Source of the DNA: Deltaproteobacteria bacterium
GTDB taxonomy: Bacteria; UBA10199; GCA-002796325; JACPFF01
Assembly: GCA_016183065.1 (NCBI GenBank)
Contig: JACPFF010000030.1
Span: forward strand, 30,638 to 94,637
Direction of reading: 5' to 3'
DNA length: 64,000 nt
The translations under genes and the position numbers were made by a program. Position 1 is the stretch's first letter; the number at the start of each line of letters is the position of its first letter. Shown here in pieces: positions 8,752 through 18,615 of this stretch. The notes beneath the pieces are model-generated. The model was not told the DNA's origin, made no database searches, and worked only from the letters and a program-made list of their open reading frames with translations.

Positions 8752-9201
8752 CTACCCATTTTTTTCCAGAAGAGCGGCATCAATCAAATCTTGGGCCCTT
8801 CCAGCGGCGCGTTTGGCCGCAATCAAATCCGGCTTTGAAATAAAATGCATCTCAACGCCTTCAATATCCTCGGTGACACGACGTTGCCAGGCCTCATTGA
8901 ATGTGATCCCAGGAATGGACATGAGAATATCCACACGCATGGGTGGATTTCCCATCTTGTAAAAGTAGCCTTCTTTTGCAAAATCATCCTCGGAGAGATT
9001 TTTTAGCGGAGCGCCGAAATCCTTCAACGCAGAAAATACGGCACTTGCATTCTTGCTGTGAGTGGCCACCACAATATCCAGATCTTTGGTAAACCGCGGT
9101 TCAGAATACTTCATGACCGCGTAGCCACCCACAATCAGATATTCACACCGGTGCTTTTTGAAAAGATTCAACAGTTCTTTGAAATTCGGGCTCGTTAACA
9201 T
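8752..9201 (-). CDS. MNT/AbiEii-type nucleotidyltransferase
   Basis: 149 residues. The nucleotidyltransferase pattern is visible: YLIVGGYAVMKYS then KDLDIVV (G-G-x-A-V ... D-x-D), a later acidic residue in VDILMS, and KPDLIAAKRAAGRAQDLID near the end, a typical tail of this superfamily. Such proteins are often halves of toxin-antitoxin or abortive-infection pairs. The upstream gene overlaps it by 59 nt, implying translational coupling. AT-rich relative to the core genes nearby, which fits an accessory module. The interval 8439-8751 on its other side holds nothing I recognise beyond the ATPase upstream region. Confidence 0.8.
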   Translation of the reverse strand: MLTSPNFKELLNLFKKHRCEYLIVGGYAVMKYSEPRFTKDLDIVVATHSKNASAVFSALKDFGAPLKNLSEDDFAKEGYFYKMGNPPMRVDILMSIPGITFNEAWQRRVTEDIEGVEMHFISKPDLIAAKRAAGRAQDLIDAALLEKNG

Positions 9202-9361
9202 AATGGTACCTTAGTAGCAGATAGTCCTTAATTAATTCGGCCGCTGCATTAAAAATAGCCGCTGAGCCCTGGCGCTGCCAAAATTGCACATCAAAGGTGC
9301 GGTCATCCATGTCCAGCCGGCCATAATCTTCCGTAAATGTTTTTTTACTAACGCAATCCAT
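9143..9361 (-). CDS. Small partner protein of the nucleotidyltransferase
   Basis: 72 residues from ATG at 9361 (MDCVSKKTF); an in-frame ATG six codons earlier is possible. The content is soluble and charged (MDDRTFDVQFWQRQGSAAIF, cut into two beta/helix segments, then AAELIKDYLLLRYH). It overlaps the nucleotidyltransferase start by 59 nt, the arrangement of coupled antitoxin-toxin pairs. The sequence is not a HEPN domain that I can recognise (no R-x4-6-H), so a classical MNT-HEPN pair is not claimed. Function unknown. Confidence 0.6.
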   Translation of the reverse strand: MDCVSKKTFTEDYGRLDMDDRTFDVQFWQRQGSAAIFNAAAELIKDYLLLRYHYVNEPEFQRTVESFQKAPV

Positions 9362-9425
9362 GATGATACATTCGAGCACAATTTTATTTCAAATGCCATG
9401 GCTATGTTGGACACGAACAATCCCT

Positions 9426-11276
9426 TTAATCTGGATCCAGTTCCGTGATACCAAGACTGCAACCCTTATCCGTCAAGTCCTTGAACTCCGCTGTGAGCTC
9501 CGGATCCATCGCGGGTATAAAATAGAGGGGGCAGCACGTTTGACTGGCATTAAGTGGGCAGAGATCGTCGAGATCAGTGCTTCTATCGCCATCGGTGTCG
9601 GCATTCATGGGGTCGGTTTCCCATGGCTCTTTCTTTCCATTTAAATTCCGATCCTCACCCCAAAGAAGTGGTGGCCATAAAGATTGTAGATACAATTTAC
9701 CACTCGGAGTCCATCCATCTCCCAAGCCATCGCCATCGCTGTCGGAATATGTAGGCTTGGTTTTGTTGGTGGTCGCTTTTATCCCGGTATCTTCGAGGCT
9801 ATCGGCCAAGCCATCACAATCAGAATCCCAGCTTAATGGGCTGGCCCCCATAAAGTTGTCATCCCCGTCCATAAGCCCATCGCCATCGGTGTCGGGGTTG
9901 AGTGGGTCGGTATAATAACGAAAAAAACTGGGCCACTCCGTCCCCCCTTCCGGATCAGGAATACATAGCGTTTTGTTATCCTTGCGATAAACAACCACGT
10001 TTGACCCATTACAGTAGATGAAGATTCCAGATTCCCCCAATGTTTTAACAAGAATCGCATGAACTTCGGGAAGGCCGTCACCATCACTATCCTTATTGTT
10101 TGGGTTTAGACCCAATCCCGTCTCAACACACGTCGAAATACCATCTTTATCCGAATCATCCGTACTATTTTTTTTGTTACACGTTTTCGCTATCATATCA
10201 CTCGCATTTTTCTCATTGATCATTAAATCAGAAGAATCAATGGCATAGCTCTCGGGCTTACAATTGGGGACCGTTGATTTTCCATCTCCAAAATGGTCGT
10301 CAATAGCGACCACGCATTTATCCCCATACTTCCCCACCGTCGCCGTGGGCAATGGGTAGGGCGACTGCTGGACTTTTGGATCCTTCCACGCATAATCCCA
10401 GATGTCCGCCACGCCGTCGTTGTCGCCATCATCAAGTGGATTTTTACCGTCGTAGGCTTGGCAGTCTTGGGGAAGATCACAGGCCGCTCCCTCAACAGTG
10501 GCTACGGTAATCTCTGATATTGGTATCTCCACCGTCACCTTCGGATTACAAACCGCCCCAAACTGGCTGCAATCGACATAAAACGTCGTCCACGTCGCTC
10601 CCCCCTCCGTCGCCACACAGACCTGCTCTTTGAGGATCTTTCCATCGAGGCAGTTGTCCGGCTCCGGCGGCAACCACTGGCCATCACCCACCTTGGTCTT
10701 GACCTGCCCCGGCTGAAAATAACTTTTCCCCAGATCGCTATCGTCACACTCCTGTTTGGTGACGCACTTTCCTCCGCTGCATACTGAACCTTCGGGACAT
10801 TCGATTGTTACCCACATCGGTATCTGGGAAACTCCCGATTCGCTCATCTTCGCTTTATTCGAATCATAATTTTGGCAACTATACTCATGTACATAGGGCC
10901 CATTCTCGTATTTGCAATAATCGGTGCCAGAGTGCCAGATCTCTTCATCGATCAGCGAGGCCCCCCCTTGAGTCGCCTTTTTGACACTCTTCAAGGTCTT
11001 CCAATAGGTCGTTCCCGTTTCGGTAGAGCTGTCTTTGTCAAGATCGCAGCAGGCTACATTCGCCCCACCGCACTCGGGGGGTGGCTCCACCGTGAGGGGA
11101 CGCGTCACACCCCGTGTGGCACCCGCGCCGGAGCCCGCGTATTTCCCAGACGCGGCGATCCCGGGAGGGGGCGGCGGGACCATCGATGGCGTGACTTTGG
11201 TGGCCGGGATATTGGCCGGATCGAAAGCCCAGAGAGGGGAAGCGATGAGGAGCAATGTCAACAAGAGTCTCTTCAT
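9426..11276 (-). CDS. Secreted protein with thrombospondin type 3-like calcium repeats
   Basis: 616 residues with a signal peptide (MKRLLLTLLLIASPLWA). The N-terminal half has paired cysteines; the C-terminal half has repeated DxDxDG calcium motifs (DSDGDGLPE, PDTDGDGLMDGDDN, DSDCDGLADSLED, SDSDGDGLGDG, NADTDGDRSTDLDD). These occur in extracellular and cell-surface proteins and bind calcium. The start abuts the stop of the upstream secreted gene (TAG directly followed by ATG), so the two form an operon. Role unknown; adhesion or matrix function is inference. Confidence 0.78.
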   Translation of the reverse strand: MKRLLLTLLLIASPLWAFDPANIPATKVTPSMVPPPPPGIAASGKYAGSGAGATRGVTRPLTVEPPPECGGANVACCDLDKDSSTETGTTYWKTLKSVKKATQGGASLIDEEIWHSGTDYCKYENGPYVHEYSCQNYDSNKAKMSESGVSQIPMWVTIECPEGSVCSGGKCVTKQECDDSDLGKSYFQPGQVKTKVGDGQWLPPEPDNCLDGKILKEQVCVATEGGATWTTFYVDCSQFGAVCNPKVTVEIPISEITVATVEGAACDLPQDCQAYDGKNPLDDGDNDGVADIWDYAWKDPKVQQSPYPLPTATVGKYGDKCVVAIDDHFGDGKSTVPNCKPESYAIDSSDLMINEKNASDMIAKTCNKKNSTDDSDKDGISTCVETGLGLNPNNKDSDGDGLPEVHAILVKTLGESGIFIYCNGSNVVVYRKDNKTLCIPDPEGGTEWPSFFRYYTDPLNPDTDGDGLMDGDDNFMGASPLSWDSDCDGLADSLEDTGIKATTNKTKPTYSDSDGDGLGDGWTPSGKLYLQSLWPPLLWGEDRNLNGKKEPWETDPMNADTDGDRSTDLDDLCPLNASQTCCPLYFIPAMDPELTAEFKDLTDKGCSLGITELDPD

Positions 11277-13043
11277 CTACCACACCCCGCACATGGTGTT
11301 CTTGTAAAGATTCGGCCATTCTTCTACATCTTCCACACATTCCGGGCAGAGATCCGCTTTTGTCGGGCAGCCCATGCTGCACGTTTTCTTTTTCCCCACC
11401 ACATAGAACCAGGGTTTGGCCAACTCGCCGGGCTTTCCACTCTGCACCTCATCGGCACAGAAATAGGTCGTCAGATAATCGGTCGTGTCGTTGCAACTTT
11501 GGTAACGCGTCACTTCACTGACAACGCCATTCGAGCTAATTTCAAAACCCTTGGCCACCTTGCCATTGTTCACCAGCGCAAATAGATCGTCGATTGCGGC
11601 CAGAGCGGGATTCCCCGACTTCAAAATCTCGCTTTGACACACTTTATCACTCAAATCGACACAGGCGCCCTTGTGGCAACCATTATTTTTCCCCTGGCAG
11701 AGGTTCCAGGACTCGGCAATTTGACCATTTTCACAGCTATATTCGAGGACGGAATCACCGTATTCTCCACTTTTCTTGAAATCGAGTCCCGGACCTTTCG
11801 CCTTATATCGAGCCACTCCGCAGGTATCGGTTTTAACGTCGGGCGGGACTCCGCAGCCGTTTCCCTTAACAACGCCCCCCGCTTTATTAAGATCCACGCC
11901 ACCATCGGAATCCTTACAATAGAGTTTTTCGACATAACAGGCCCCCTTGCAGCACCCGTCAAATAGGGGTTCTGAATAACCAAACATCTCGACCTCTTTG
12001 GGACAGGTGTAATAGGATGGCGGCCCTCCATTTTCCTCTCCCTCAAAAATGGGAATATTTTTATCTTGGCAATAGCTCTCCACGACACCAATCCCCTTTT
12101 CAACCTTCTGGCCGTTGGCATCGACACAATAATCGGTTTTGGCATTGAGCGCAGCCCCTGAGGAATCCTGAAGATAGGCCTTGCTGGGAGTCGCATATTT
12201 ATAGTCAAAACTAAACTCCTCCCACAGAACCTCTACGGAGATACTTCCAGCACCGGCATCCTCGTCGATACATTCGCCTTTGATACAGGCCCCTGTGGCG
12301 ATGTTACAGCCCTTGTCACACTTGATTTTATCCTGGAGTTTCTTTCCATCAGCGGTGCAGCCATATTCCTTGAGCCAGAGGTCATCACTACAGGCATCCG
12401 CCTCCGTCATCGTCAAATCCCCCTTTTCCTGCGTGAATTGAATCGTACCAGGGAGATAGATGTCATTGCCCGTGTCTTTTCCATCAACAAAGGTACAGTT
12501 GCCGGTTTCCACATCACATAGGGGACATCCGGGGGAGCCACAGTTTCCCTCACAAAAAAGAGTCGTCGAGGGTGTCTCGCCACCCGGCCCCTCTCGCCCC
12601 CTGTCACCACCAATGGGATGACACTGATCATCCATCTTCACACAGGCCCCATTGAGGCACATCGTCTCCTTCGGGCAATAGACGGTGTAATGCATTGCTT
12701 TCGCAAAATTCTCGGCGAAGACGTAATCGTTGCAGGTATACTCCTCCAAAATCGATGGCTGTAGTTTCTCACAGTCGCCGATCACGGGTGAGTTCTTGCA
12801 GAAATCATTACCATGTTCGCTGGTGACGGTTCCGTCAGGATGCTTCACGTTGTAGGTAATGGTCGTGGCAACTGCCGTGTCATCGAGCAACATGCCGTCG
12901 GGATCGTAACAATAGGGGAGATCCTTCCAATAGGATGGGACACTGTCGCTCGATTGGAGGACATTGTACCACGCGGCCAGGGCGGGATGGGGAAGAAAGA
13001 ACGTCATGAGAGAGCACGGAAGTGCAACAGACCACGTCTTCAT
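11277..13043 (-). CDS. Secreted cysteine-rich protein
   Basis: About 588 residues from ATG at 13043 (MKTWSVALPCSLMTFF), giving a good signal peptide ending LPHPALA; six codons upstream is an alternative start. The body has many evenly spread cysteines (CDKGCNIATGACIKGEC, CCKGACYVEKLYC) that suggest repeated small disulfide-bonded modules. No catalytic motif is seen. It is directly followed by the calcium-repeat protein and shares its cysteine style in the first half, so the two are probably functionally linked at the cell surface. Confidence 0.7.
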   Translation of the reverse strand: MKTWSVALPCSLMTFFLPHPALAAWYNVLQSSDSVPSYWKDLPYCYDPDGMLLDDTAVATTITYNVKHPDGTVTSEHGNDFCKNSPVIGDCEKLQPSILEEYTCNDYVFAENFAKAMHYTVYCPKETMCLNGACVKMDDQCHPIGGDRGREGPGGETPSTTLFCEGNCGSPGCPLCDVETGNCTFVDGKDTGNDIYLPGTIQFTQEKGDLTMTEADACSDDLWLKEYGCTADGKKLQDKIKCDKGCNIATGACIKGECIDEDAGAGSISVEVLWEEFSFDYKYATPSKAYLQDSSGAALNAKTDYCVDANGQKVEKGIGVVESYCQDKNIPIFEGEENGGPPSYYTCPKEVEMFGYSEPLFDGCCKGACYVEKLYCKDSDGGVDLNKAGGVVKGNGCGVPPDVKTDTCGVARYKAKGPGLDFKKSGEYGDSVLEYSCENGQIAESWNLCQGKNNGCHKGACVDLSDKVCQSEILKSGNPALAAIDDLFALVNNGKVAKGFEISSNGVVSEVTRYQSCNDTTDYLTTYFCADEVQSGKPGELAKPWFYVVGKKKTCSMGCPTKADLCPECVEDVEEWPNLYKNTMCGVW

Positions 13044-13118
13044 ACGAATCCAAGAAAGCATCGCCGATTATTGTAGCAGGAATTTTCCCCATGGTCACCC
13101 ATAAATGGGTATGATATC

Positions 13119-14264
13119 ATGAATACTCTCATGGGGGCCACACTACAGCAGCTGTTGGAGATCACCATTCGCGAGGGGGCGTCGGATTTGCACATTGGCG
13201 TGGGGCTTCCGCCGCAGATCCGTGTGGATGGGACGTTGCGGGCGGTTGACGGCGAGGCCCCGCTCACCGCGGAGCGGACCGAACACCTCTGTTCCGAAGT
13301 CTTGACCCCCGGGCAACGGGAACGGCTCCAACACGATCGGGAAGTGGATCTCTCGTTCAGTGTGGGCTCGCAGGCCCGCGTGCGTGCCAATATCTTCTGG
13401 CAACAGAACTCGCTCGCCGGGGCCTTCCGTCAGATCCCGTTCACCATTCCCACGCTCGCCGAACTCGGATTGCCGGAGACGCTCATGCGCCTCACCGAGC
13501 GGACACGGGGATTTGTGCTGGTCACCGGACCCACGGGAAGTGGCAAGTCGACGACCCTGGCTGCCATGCTCGATCAGATCAACAAGGAGCGACATGATCA
13601 TATCATCACCATCGAGGACCCGATCGAGTACCTCTACACGCAAGAGAAGTGTGTCATTCATCAACGGGAAGTCGGCAGCGACACGCGGAGTTTTTCGCAG
13701 GCCCTGAAATATGCACTGCGCCAGGATCCGGACGTGATCCTGGTCGGTGAAATGCGGGATCTGGAGACGATTCAAAATGCGATCACCGCGTCGGAGACAG
13801 GCCACCTGGTCTTCGCCACCCTCCACACGAACAATGCGGCACAGACCATCGACCGGATCATCGACGTCTTTCCCCCGCACCAACAACCGCAAGTGCGCAC
13901 GCAGCTCTCGTTCATTTTGGAGGCGATCGTTTCACAGCAGCTGATGCCGAAGATCGGTGGTGGGCGCGTCTTGGCACAGGAGATCATGATCCCGACCTCG
14001 GCCATCCGCAATCTCATCCGCGAGAACAAGACCCACCAAATCTACTCGTCGATGCAGACGGGCCAGGAAAAAACCGGGATGGTGACCCTCAATCAATCGC
14101 TCGCCCTGCTCGTCAAAAATAAGGAGATCACCATGGAAGAGGGCCTGCGTCGCTCGACCGATCAAGAAGAATTCCGCTCGCTCGTGCAAAAAGGCCCGGC
14201 CGCTGGCCGTCCCACCGAAGCACTCCGTCAACGTCTCGAAACGCTCGGCCGCAAACGGATGTAA
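13119..14264 (+). CDS. pilT: Type IV pilus retraction ATPase PilT
   Basis: 381 residues. N-terminal PAS-like domain (GASDLHIGVGLPPQIRVDG), Walker A GPTGSGKST near residue 137, the Asp box ITIEDPIEYLY, Walker B DVILVGEMRDLET, the His box ATLHTNNAAQTIDRI, and the PilT-specific AIRNLIRENKTHQIYSSMQ that distinguishes it from PilB. It powers pilus retraction and twitching at the inner membrane. The gene stands alone here; other pilus genes are not in the window. The tail after TLNQSLALL is about 25 residues longer than typical PilT. Confidence 0.95.
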   Translation: MNTLMGATLQQLLEITIREGASDLHIGVGLPPQIRVDGTLRAVDGEAPLTAERTEHLCSEVLTPGQRERLQHDREVDLSFSVGSQARVRANIFWQQNSLAGAFRQIPFTIPTLAELGLPETLMRLTERTRGFVLVTGPTGSGKSTTLAAMLDQINKERHDHIITIEDPIEYLYTQEKCVIHQREVGSDTRSFSQALKYALRQDPDVILVGEMRDLETIQNAITASETGHLVFATLHTNNAAQTIDRIIDVFPPHQQPQVRTQLSFILEAIVSQQLMPKIGGGRVLAQEIMIPTSAIRNLIRENKTHQIYSSMQTGQEKTGMVTLNQSLALLVKNKEITMEEGLRRSTDQEEFRSLVQKGPAAGRPTEALRQRLETLGRKRM

Positions 14265-14354
14265 CAAAAAAACTCCGCAGATCACTATATATTTCAGAGA
14301 GTTACAAAGCGTATGACGTACCCGGCGCCCGGGCACCGGACGCCCGGTGGGTGG

Positions 14355-15776
14355 TTAGCGTTTCGGAATCCCCGGACGGGTGTGCTGACTCGGATCGAGC
14401 AGGACCGCCAACTGCGCCTGACTCAGATCGGTCCGTTTTTCGGCCACCTCGCGGAGAGTCGACCCGTTCGCAAAGGCCTCTTTGATGATCTTGGCCGCGG
14501 CATCATAACCGATCACGGGTGCGAGCGAGGTCCCGACCGTCAGATTCTGCTCGAGCAAGGCCGCACATCGGGCGGCATCGGCCTTGAGGCCTGTGACACA
14601 TTTCTCGGCAAAATTCTTCGCCCCCGCCGTGAGAAGCGCGATCGACTCGCACAACGCATCGGCCATGAGCGGGTACATGACGTTGAGTTCAAAGTACCCA
14701 CCCTGCCCACCGAGGGTCACTGCCGTGCCATTCGCAATGACGCGCGCAGAGAGCTGAATCACCGACTCAAGAATGACCGGATTGATCTTTCCCGGCATGA
14801 TCGACGAGCCGGGCTGCACGGCCGGGAGAATCAACTCGCCGAGCCCACAGCGGGGACCGCTCGCCAACCATCTGATATCATTTGCAATTTTAGTCATTGC
14901 CACCGCGGTCGCAACGAGCTGTCCGGCCAATTCGACAAAGACATCCGGCGCGGCCTGGGCCTGGAAATGATTCCGCGTCTCGCGAAATCCAATCCCCGTG
15001 GCCTGGCGGAGCTTCGCAATCGTCTTCTGCGCAAATTGCGGATGCGTGTTCACCCCGGTCCCGACTGCCGTCCCGCCGAGTGGCAGCTCATAGAGCCGCG
15101 GCAATGTAGCCTGGAGACGCTCTTGCGACAACCGGATCTGATGGGCATAGCCGCTGAATTCCTGGCCAAGGCGAATCGGTGTGGCATCCTGGAGATGCGT
15201 CCGACCGGCCTTCACGATTTTATCAAAGGCACGGGCCTTGACTTTCAGGGCCTTTTCAAGCCCGGCCAGTGCCGGGAGCAATTGGTCGACGATCTCTCGC
15301 GCGACCGCCACGTGGATCGCCGTGGGGAAGACATCATTGCTCGACTGCCCAAAATTCACGTCGTCGTTGGGATGGACCGCCTTGCTGCCAATCGCCTTCC
15401 CAAGGAGGAGTGCGGCACGGTTGGCAATGACCTCATTGGCATTCATGTTCGACGACGTGCCGGACCCGGTCTGATAGACATCGACGACAAAGTGTTCGTG
15501 CCACTCTCCACAGGCCACCTCCTGGGCGGCCTTGGCGATGGCCATGGTCTTCCCTTTCGGCACCAATCCGAGGGCGCCGTTCACCTCGGCAGCCGCCCAT
15601 TTGATCAGCCCCAGCGCCCGAATGACGGCTGCGGGAATCCCCGCCCCGCTGATCGGGAAATTCTCCACGGCCCGTGCAGTGCTCGCCCCGTAGAGCGCCG
15701 CGGTCGGGACCGCCATCGGGCCCATCGAATCGGTCTCCATCCGCGTTCCCCCACCCTGCTTCCCCACTCTCTTCAT
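14355..15776 (-). CDS. fumC: Class II fumarate hydratase
   Basis: 473 residues, the usual length. It hydrates fumarate to malate in the TCA cycle, cytosolic homotetramer. Visible signatures: METDSMG at the N-terminus, SSNDVFPTA, GRTHLQDATPI, and the family signature GSSIMPGKINP near residue 322. ATG at 15776 is supported by AAGGAG 7 nt upstream. The family also contains aspartate ammonia-lyase; the N-terminal METDSMG and overall pattern favour fumarase. It converges with pilT across 90 nt that contain a short CACCGG/CCGGTG hairpin at 14334-14349. Confidence 0.93.
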   Translation of the reverse strand: MKRVGKQGGGTRMETDSMGPMAVPTAALYGASTARAVENFPISGAGIPAAVIRALGLIKWAAAEVNGALGLVPKGKTMAIAKAAQEVACGEWHEHFVVDVYQTGSGTSSNMNANEVIANRAALLLGKAIGSKAVHPNDDVNFGQSSNDVFPTAIHVAVAREIVDQLLPALAGLEKALKVKARAFDKIVKAGRTHLQDATPIRLGQEFSGYAHQIRLSQERLQATLPRLYELPLGGTAVGTGVNTHPQFAQKTIAKLRQATGIGFRETRNHFQAQAAPDVFVELAGQLVATAVAMTKIANDIRWLASGPRCGLGELILPAVQPGSSIMPGKINPVILESVIQLSARVIANGTAVTLGGQGGYFELNVMYPLMADALCESIALLTAGAKNFAEKCVTGLKADAARCAALLEQNLTVGTSLAPVIGYDAAAKIIKEAFANGSTLREVAEKRTDLSQAQLAVLLDPSQHTRPGIPKR

Positions 15777-15910
15777 CTGACCACTCCTTTATGTTGACGC
15801 ATCGCACGGCCCATAGCGGATCCGATCCGGAGAGACAACCGGCGAGAAAATTTTGCTGCCGCAAAAGCGTTGGACTCCCAATGCGCGGCTATGCTAGGTG
15901 ACCCTCCCTC

Positions 15911-18460
15911 ATGTCTGCAGAAGATCAACGGTTTCTTGAGCGTCACTGGATGCTGCGGTGGGCCTTGCGCCTGATCAAGGTCACCGTCAGCACCACCATC
16001 GTCCTTCTGGTGCTCTGTGTGGCCGGCGGCCTCGGCATCTATTTTCATTTTGCCAAGGATCTCCCGAATATCAAGACGCTCGAGGACTACAAGCCGCCGA
16101 TTGTCAGTGAAGTGTTCGCTGCGGATGGGACGAAAATTGGCGAATTCTGGAAAGAACGCCGCCTGATTGCCAATCTCTCCGAGATTCCCCGACCGCTGGT
16201 CCGCGCCTTTATTGCCGCGGAAGATGCACGTTTTTTTGAACATCGCGGCGTCGATGTGATCGGCATCCTCCGCGCGCTCTGGGTCGATCTGAAGGCGGGC
16301 GATATTGTCGAGGGCGCCAGCACGATCACGCAGCAGATCACGCGGTCGATCGTCTTGACGCGCGAACAGAGTGTTGCGCGCAAGATCAAGGAGGCAATCC
16401 TGGCGACCCGCCTCGAGCGCAACCTGAATAAAGAGCAGATCCTCACGCTCTATCTCAATCAGATCTTTCTGGGAAATCGTGCCTATGGCGTCAAGGCCGC
16501 GGCGGAAAATTATTTCCACAAATCTCTGGACCAATTGACCCTGGCCGAAGCTGCCATGATCGGCGGCCTCTCCCGCCTCCCCACCGTCGATTCGCCGATC
16601 AACAGCCCCGAACGGGCCAAACACCGGCAGCGCTACGTCTTGAACCGGATGCGAAACATCGGCTTCATCTCGCGGGCGGAACACGACGCGGCGCTGCAAG
16701 AGCCCCTGCGCCTTTACGTGGCGGAGACCGACAAGGAATACAATCTGCGGCAGACGCCGTATTTCACCGAACATATTCGACGGATGCTCATCGAGGAATA
16801 CGGCGAGGATGTCGTCTACGAAGGGGGACTCCGCATTGAAACCATGATCGATCCGGCGGGCTATCGCCTGGCTGAACACGCGCTCCGGGAGGGCCTGGAG
16901 GCCCTCGATCGACGGCAGGGCTATCGGGGTCCCGTGGAAAGCGGCATGACGGGCGAGGCCGCTGACACCCTCTGCCAGGAGGTCCACTCTCTGGCGCTCG
17001 CCGAACAGGGCGACCGGTTTTTTCACATCCCCGAGGCCGCGAGCGATCATGAACGCGACACCGGACCGACCCCACTCCGACTGGAGGGGAACTATCGCGC
17101 GGTGGTGACCGGCGTCACGAATGCCGAGCTAAACGTCCGCGTCGGCAACAATCAGGGTGTCGTCCCCCGCGCAGAATCCGCCTGGACGCATCGTCCGTTT
17201 CGTCCGGGCGATGTGATTGAGGTCCGTCCGCTCGACACGGGTCTTGCGACCTACGCCGTCACCCAGACGCCAAAGGTCCAGGGGGCACTCTTCGCCATGG
17301 AACCAAAGACCGGATTTGTCCGCGCCATGATCGGGGGCTACGATTACCGCCAGAGCGAGTTCAACCGTGCGACGCAGGCCTTGCGCCAGCCGGGTTCGTC
17401 GTTCAAGCCTTTTGTCTATGCCTCGGCACTCGACAAGGGCTTTACGTACAATACGCCGGTGGCCGACACGCCCGTGGCCTACAAGGTCGGGATCCATGAA
17501 GTCTGGGCACCGAAGAACTATGGCGGAAAATTTTCCGGGGTCGGCGCATTTGCCAGCCATATCACCTTCTCGCGCAACGTCCCGACCGTCAAGATCGGGC
17601 GCGTCGTCGGCCTCCACTACCTCACCGCATTCATCCGTAAGATGGGGCTCACGAGTCCGGTCGGCAAATATCTCTCCATGTCCCTCGGGGCCAATGGGGT
17701 CTATGTCAACGAGATGGTCAATGCGTATTCCACGTTCGCCAATGGCGGCAAGAAACCGCCCCAAGTGTATATTACGAAGATCACGGACAAACATGGCGCC
17801 ATTGTCTCGCAAGCGCCTCCGGTGGAAGAGCCGTCGCAAGTGATCAAACTGGTCGATGAAGAGCATGCCACGCCGCCAGATCTGAATCAGGCCTTGTGGC
17901 ACGACAACGAACCGTGGATCGAAAAAGACGGATTGAAACTCGATCCGCAGGAGATCCAGGTCCTCTACGGGGGGAAAATTCCGGACGGCCACGTCCTCAC
18001 CCCGCAGACCGCATTTCTCACGCTGAAACTCCTCGAACGCGTGGTCCAACAAGGGACCGGCCAGCGCGTCAAGGCCCTCGGCCGTCCGGTGGCGGGAAAG
18101 ACCGGTACGACCAACGACGAGACCGACGTCTGGTTCATCGGATTCACGCCCGATCTCGCCGCCGGTGTCTGGATCGGGTATGATGAGCTGAAAAAATTGG
18201 GCCGGGGCGAACAGGGCGGTCGGACCGCTGCACCGATTTTCCTGAAATATATGGAGGCCGCACTAGTCAATGTCCCACCGTCGGATTTTGTTCCACCGCC
18301 AGAATTCCCACTCGATAAGATCGCCACGCTCACGGGCGGCTGCGCCAGCTATTGGAGCGGCGGGCAGCGGGATATGGCGGAAGAGGCGCAGGAAATCACC
18401 ACGCGTCGTATTGAGGATCGTGCGGTCGATTTCTTCGAGGCCGATTTCGGGTCGTTCTGA
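15911..18460 (+). CDS. mrcA: Penicillin-binding protein 1A (bifunctional transglycosylase/transpeptidase)
   Basis: 849 residues. N-terminal transmembrane segment (VTVSTTIVLLVLCVAGGLGIYF), GT51 transglycosylase with catalytic E104 in AAEDARFFEHRG and STITQQITR, then an OB-like insert and a transpeptidase with S496-x-x-K499 (GSSFKPF), S554-R-N556 and K730-T-G-T. All catalytic motifs are present. It polymerises and cross-links murein in the periplasm. Divergent from fumC with 134 nt between starts. The very end is followed by a long dispersed inverted repeat. Confidence 0.94.
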   Translation: MSAEDQRFLERHWMLRWALRLIKVTVSTTIVLLVLCVAGGLGIYFHFAKDLPNIKTLEDYKPPIVSEVFAADGTKIGEFWKERRLIANLSEIPRPLVRAFIAAEDARFFEHRGVDVIGILRALWVDLKAGDIVEGASTITQQITRSIVLTREQSVARKIKEAILATRLERNLNKEQILTLYLNQIFLGNRAYGVKAAAENYFHKSLDQLTLAEAAMIGGLSRLPTVDSPINSPERAKHRQRYVLNRMRNIGFISRAEHDAALQEPLRLYVAETDKEYNLRQTPYFTEHIRRMLIEEYGEDVVYEGGLRIETMIDPAGYRLAEHALREGLEALDRRQGYRGPVESGMTGEAADTLCQEVHSLALAEQGDRFFHIPEAASDHERDTGPTPLRLEGNYRAVVTGVTNAELNVRVGNNQGVVPRAESAWTHRPFRPGDVIEVRPLDTGLATYAVTQTPKVQGALFAMEPKTGFVRAMIGGYDYRQSEFNRATQALRQPGSSFKPFVYASALDKGFTYNTPVADTPVAYKVGIHEVWAPKNYGGKFSGVGAFASHITFSRNVPTVKIGRVVGLHYLTAFIRKMGLTSPVGKYLSMSLGANGVYVNEMVNAYSTFANGGKKPPQVYITKITDKHGAIVSQAPPVEEPSQVIKLVDEEHATPPDLNQALWHDNEPWIEKDGLKLDPQEIQVLYGGKIPDGHVLTPQTAFLTLKLLERVVQQGTGQRVKALGRPVAGKTGTTNDETDVWFIGFTPDLAAGVWIGYDELKKLGRGEQGGRTAAPIFLKYMEAALVNVPPSDFVPPPEFPLDKIATLTGGCASYWSGGQRDMAEEAQEITTRRIEDRAVDFFEADFGSF

Positions 18461-18489
18461 CGGGAGATCCCCTGCTTTCGCGGGTCGGA

Positions 18490-18615
18490 CAGGCTGTTCA
18501 AAAAGACCCAGATGCGAGGCGGACTGCCACCCCGCGACCGGAGCGTACTTTTCCTGTACGTGAGGATCGCGGGGTGGCGGTCCAACGACGCAGGTGGGTC
18601 TTTTTGGGCAGCCTG
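18490..18615. repeat. Dispersed 126-bp inverted repeat between convergent genes
   Basis: Outer arms CAGGCTGTTCAAAAAGACCCA and its near complement TGGGTCTTTTTGGGCAGCCTG; the inner part GGACTGCCACCCCGCGA pairs with TCGCGGGGTGGCGGTCC, leaving a small CGTAC/GTACG apex. The AGGCTGTT...A5 end is like the TTTTTCAACAGCCTG repeats known from many deltaproteobacterial genomes. It sits exactly between the stops of mrcA and the ETF-QO gene, and can terminate both. It is unrelated in sequence to the GTGGGGCCCCAC cassettes. Confidence 0.8.

Noticed and set aside
9143-9201. HEPN toxin partner of the nucleotidyltransferase
   Set aside because: No R-x4-6-H motif in the small upstream protein; kept only as an unnamed partner.
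14313-15797. 494-codon plus-strand ORF opposite fumC
   Set aside because: Complete overlap with an unmistakable fumarase on the other strand; composition typical of an antisense shadow.
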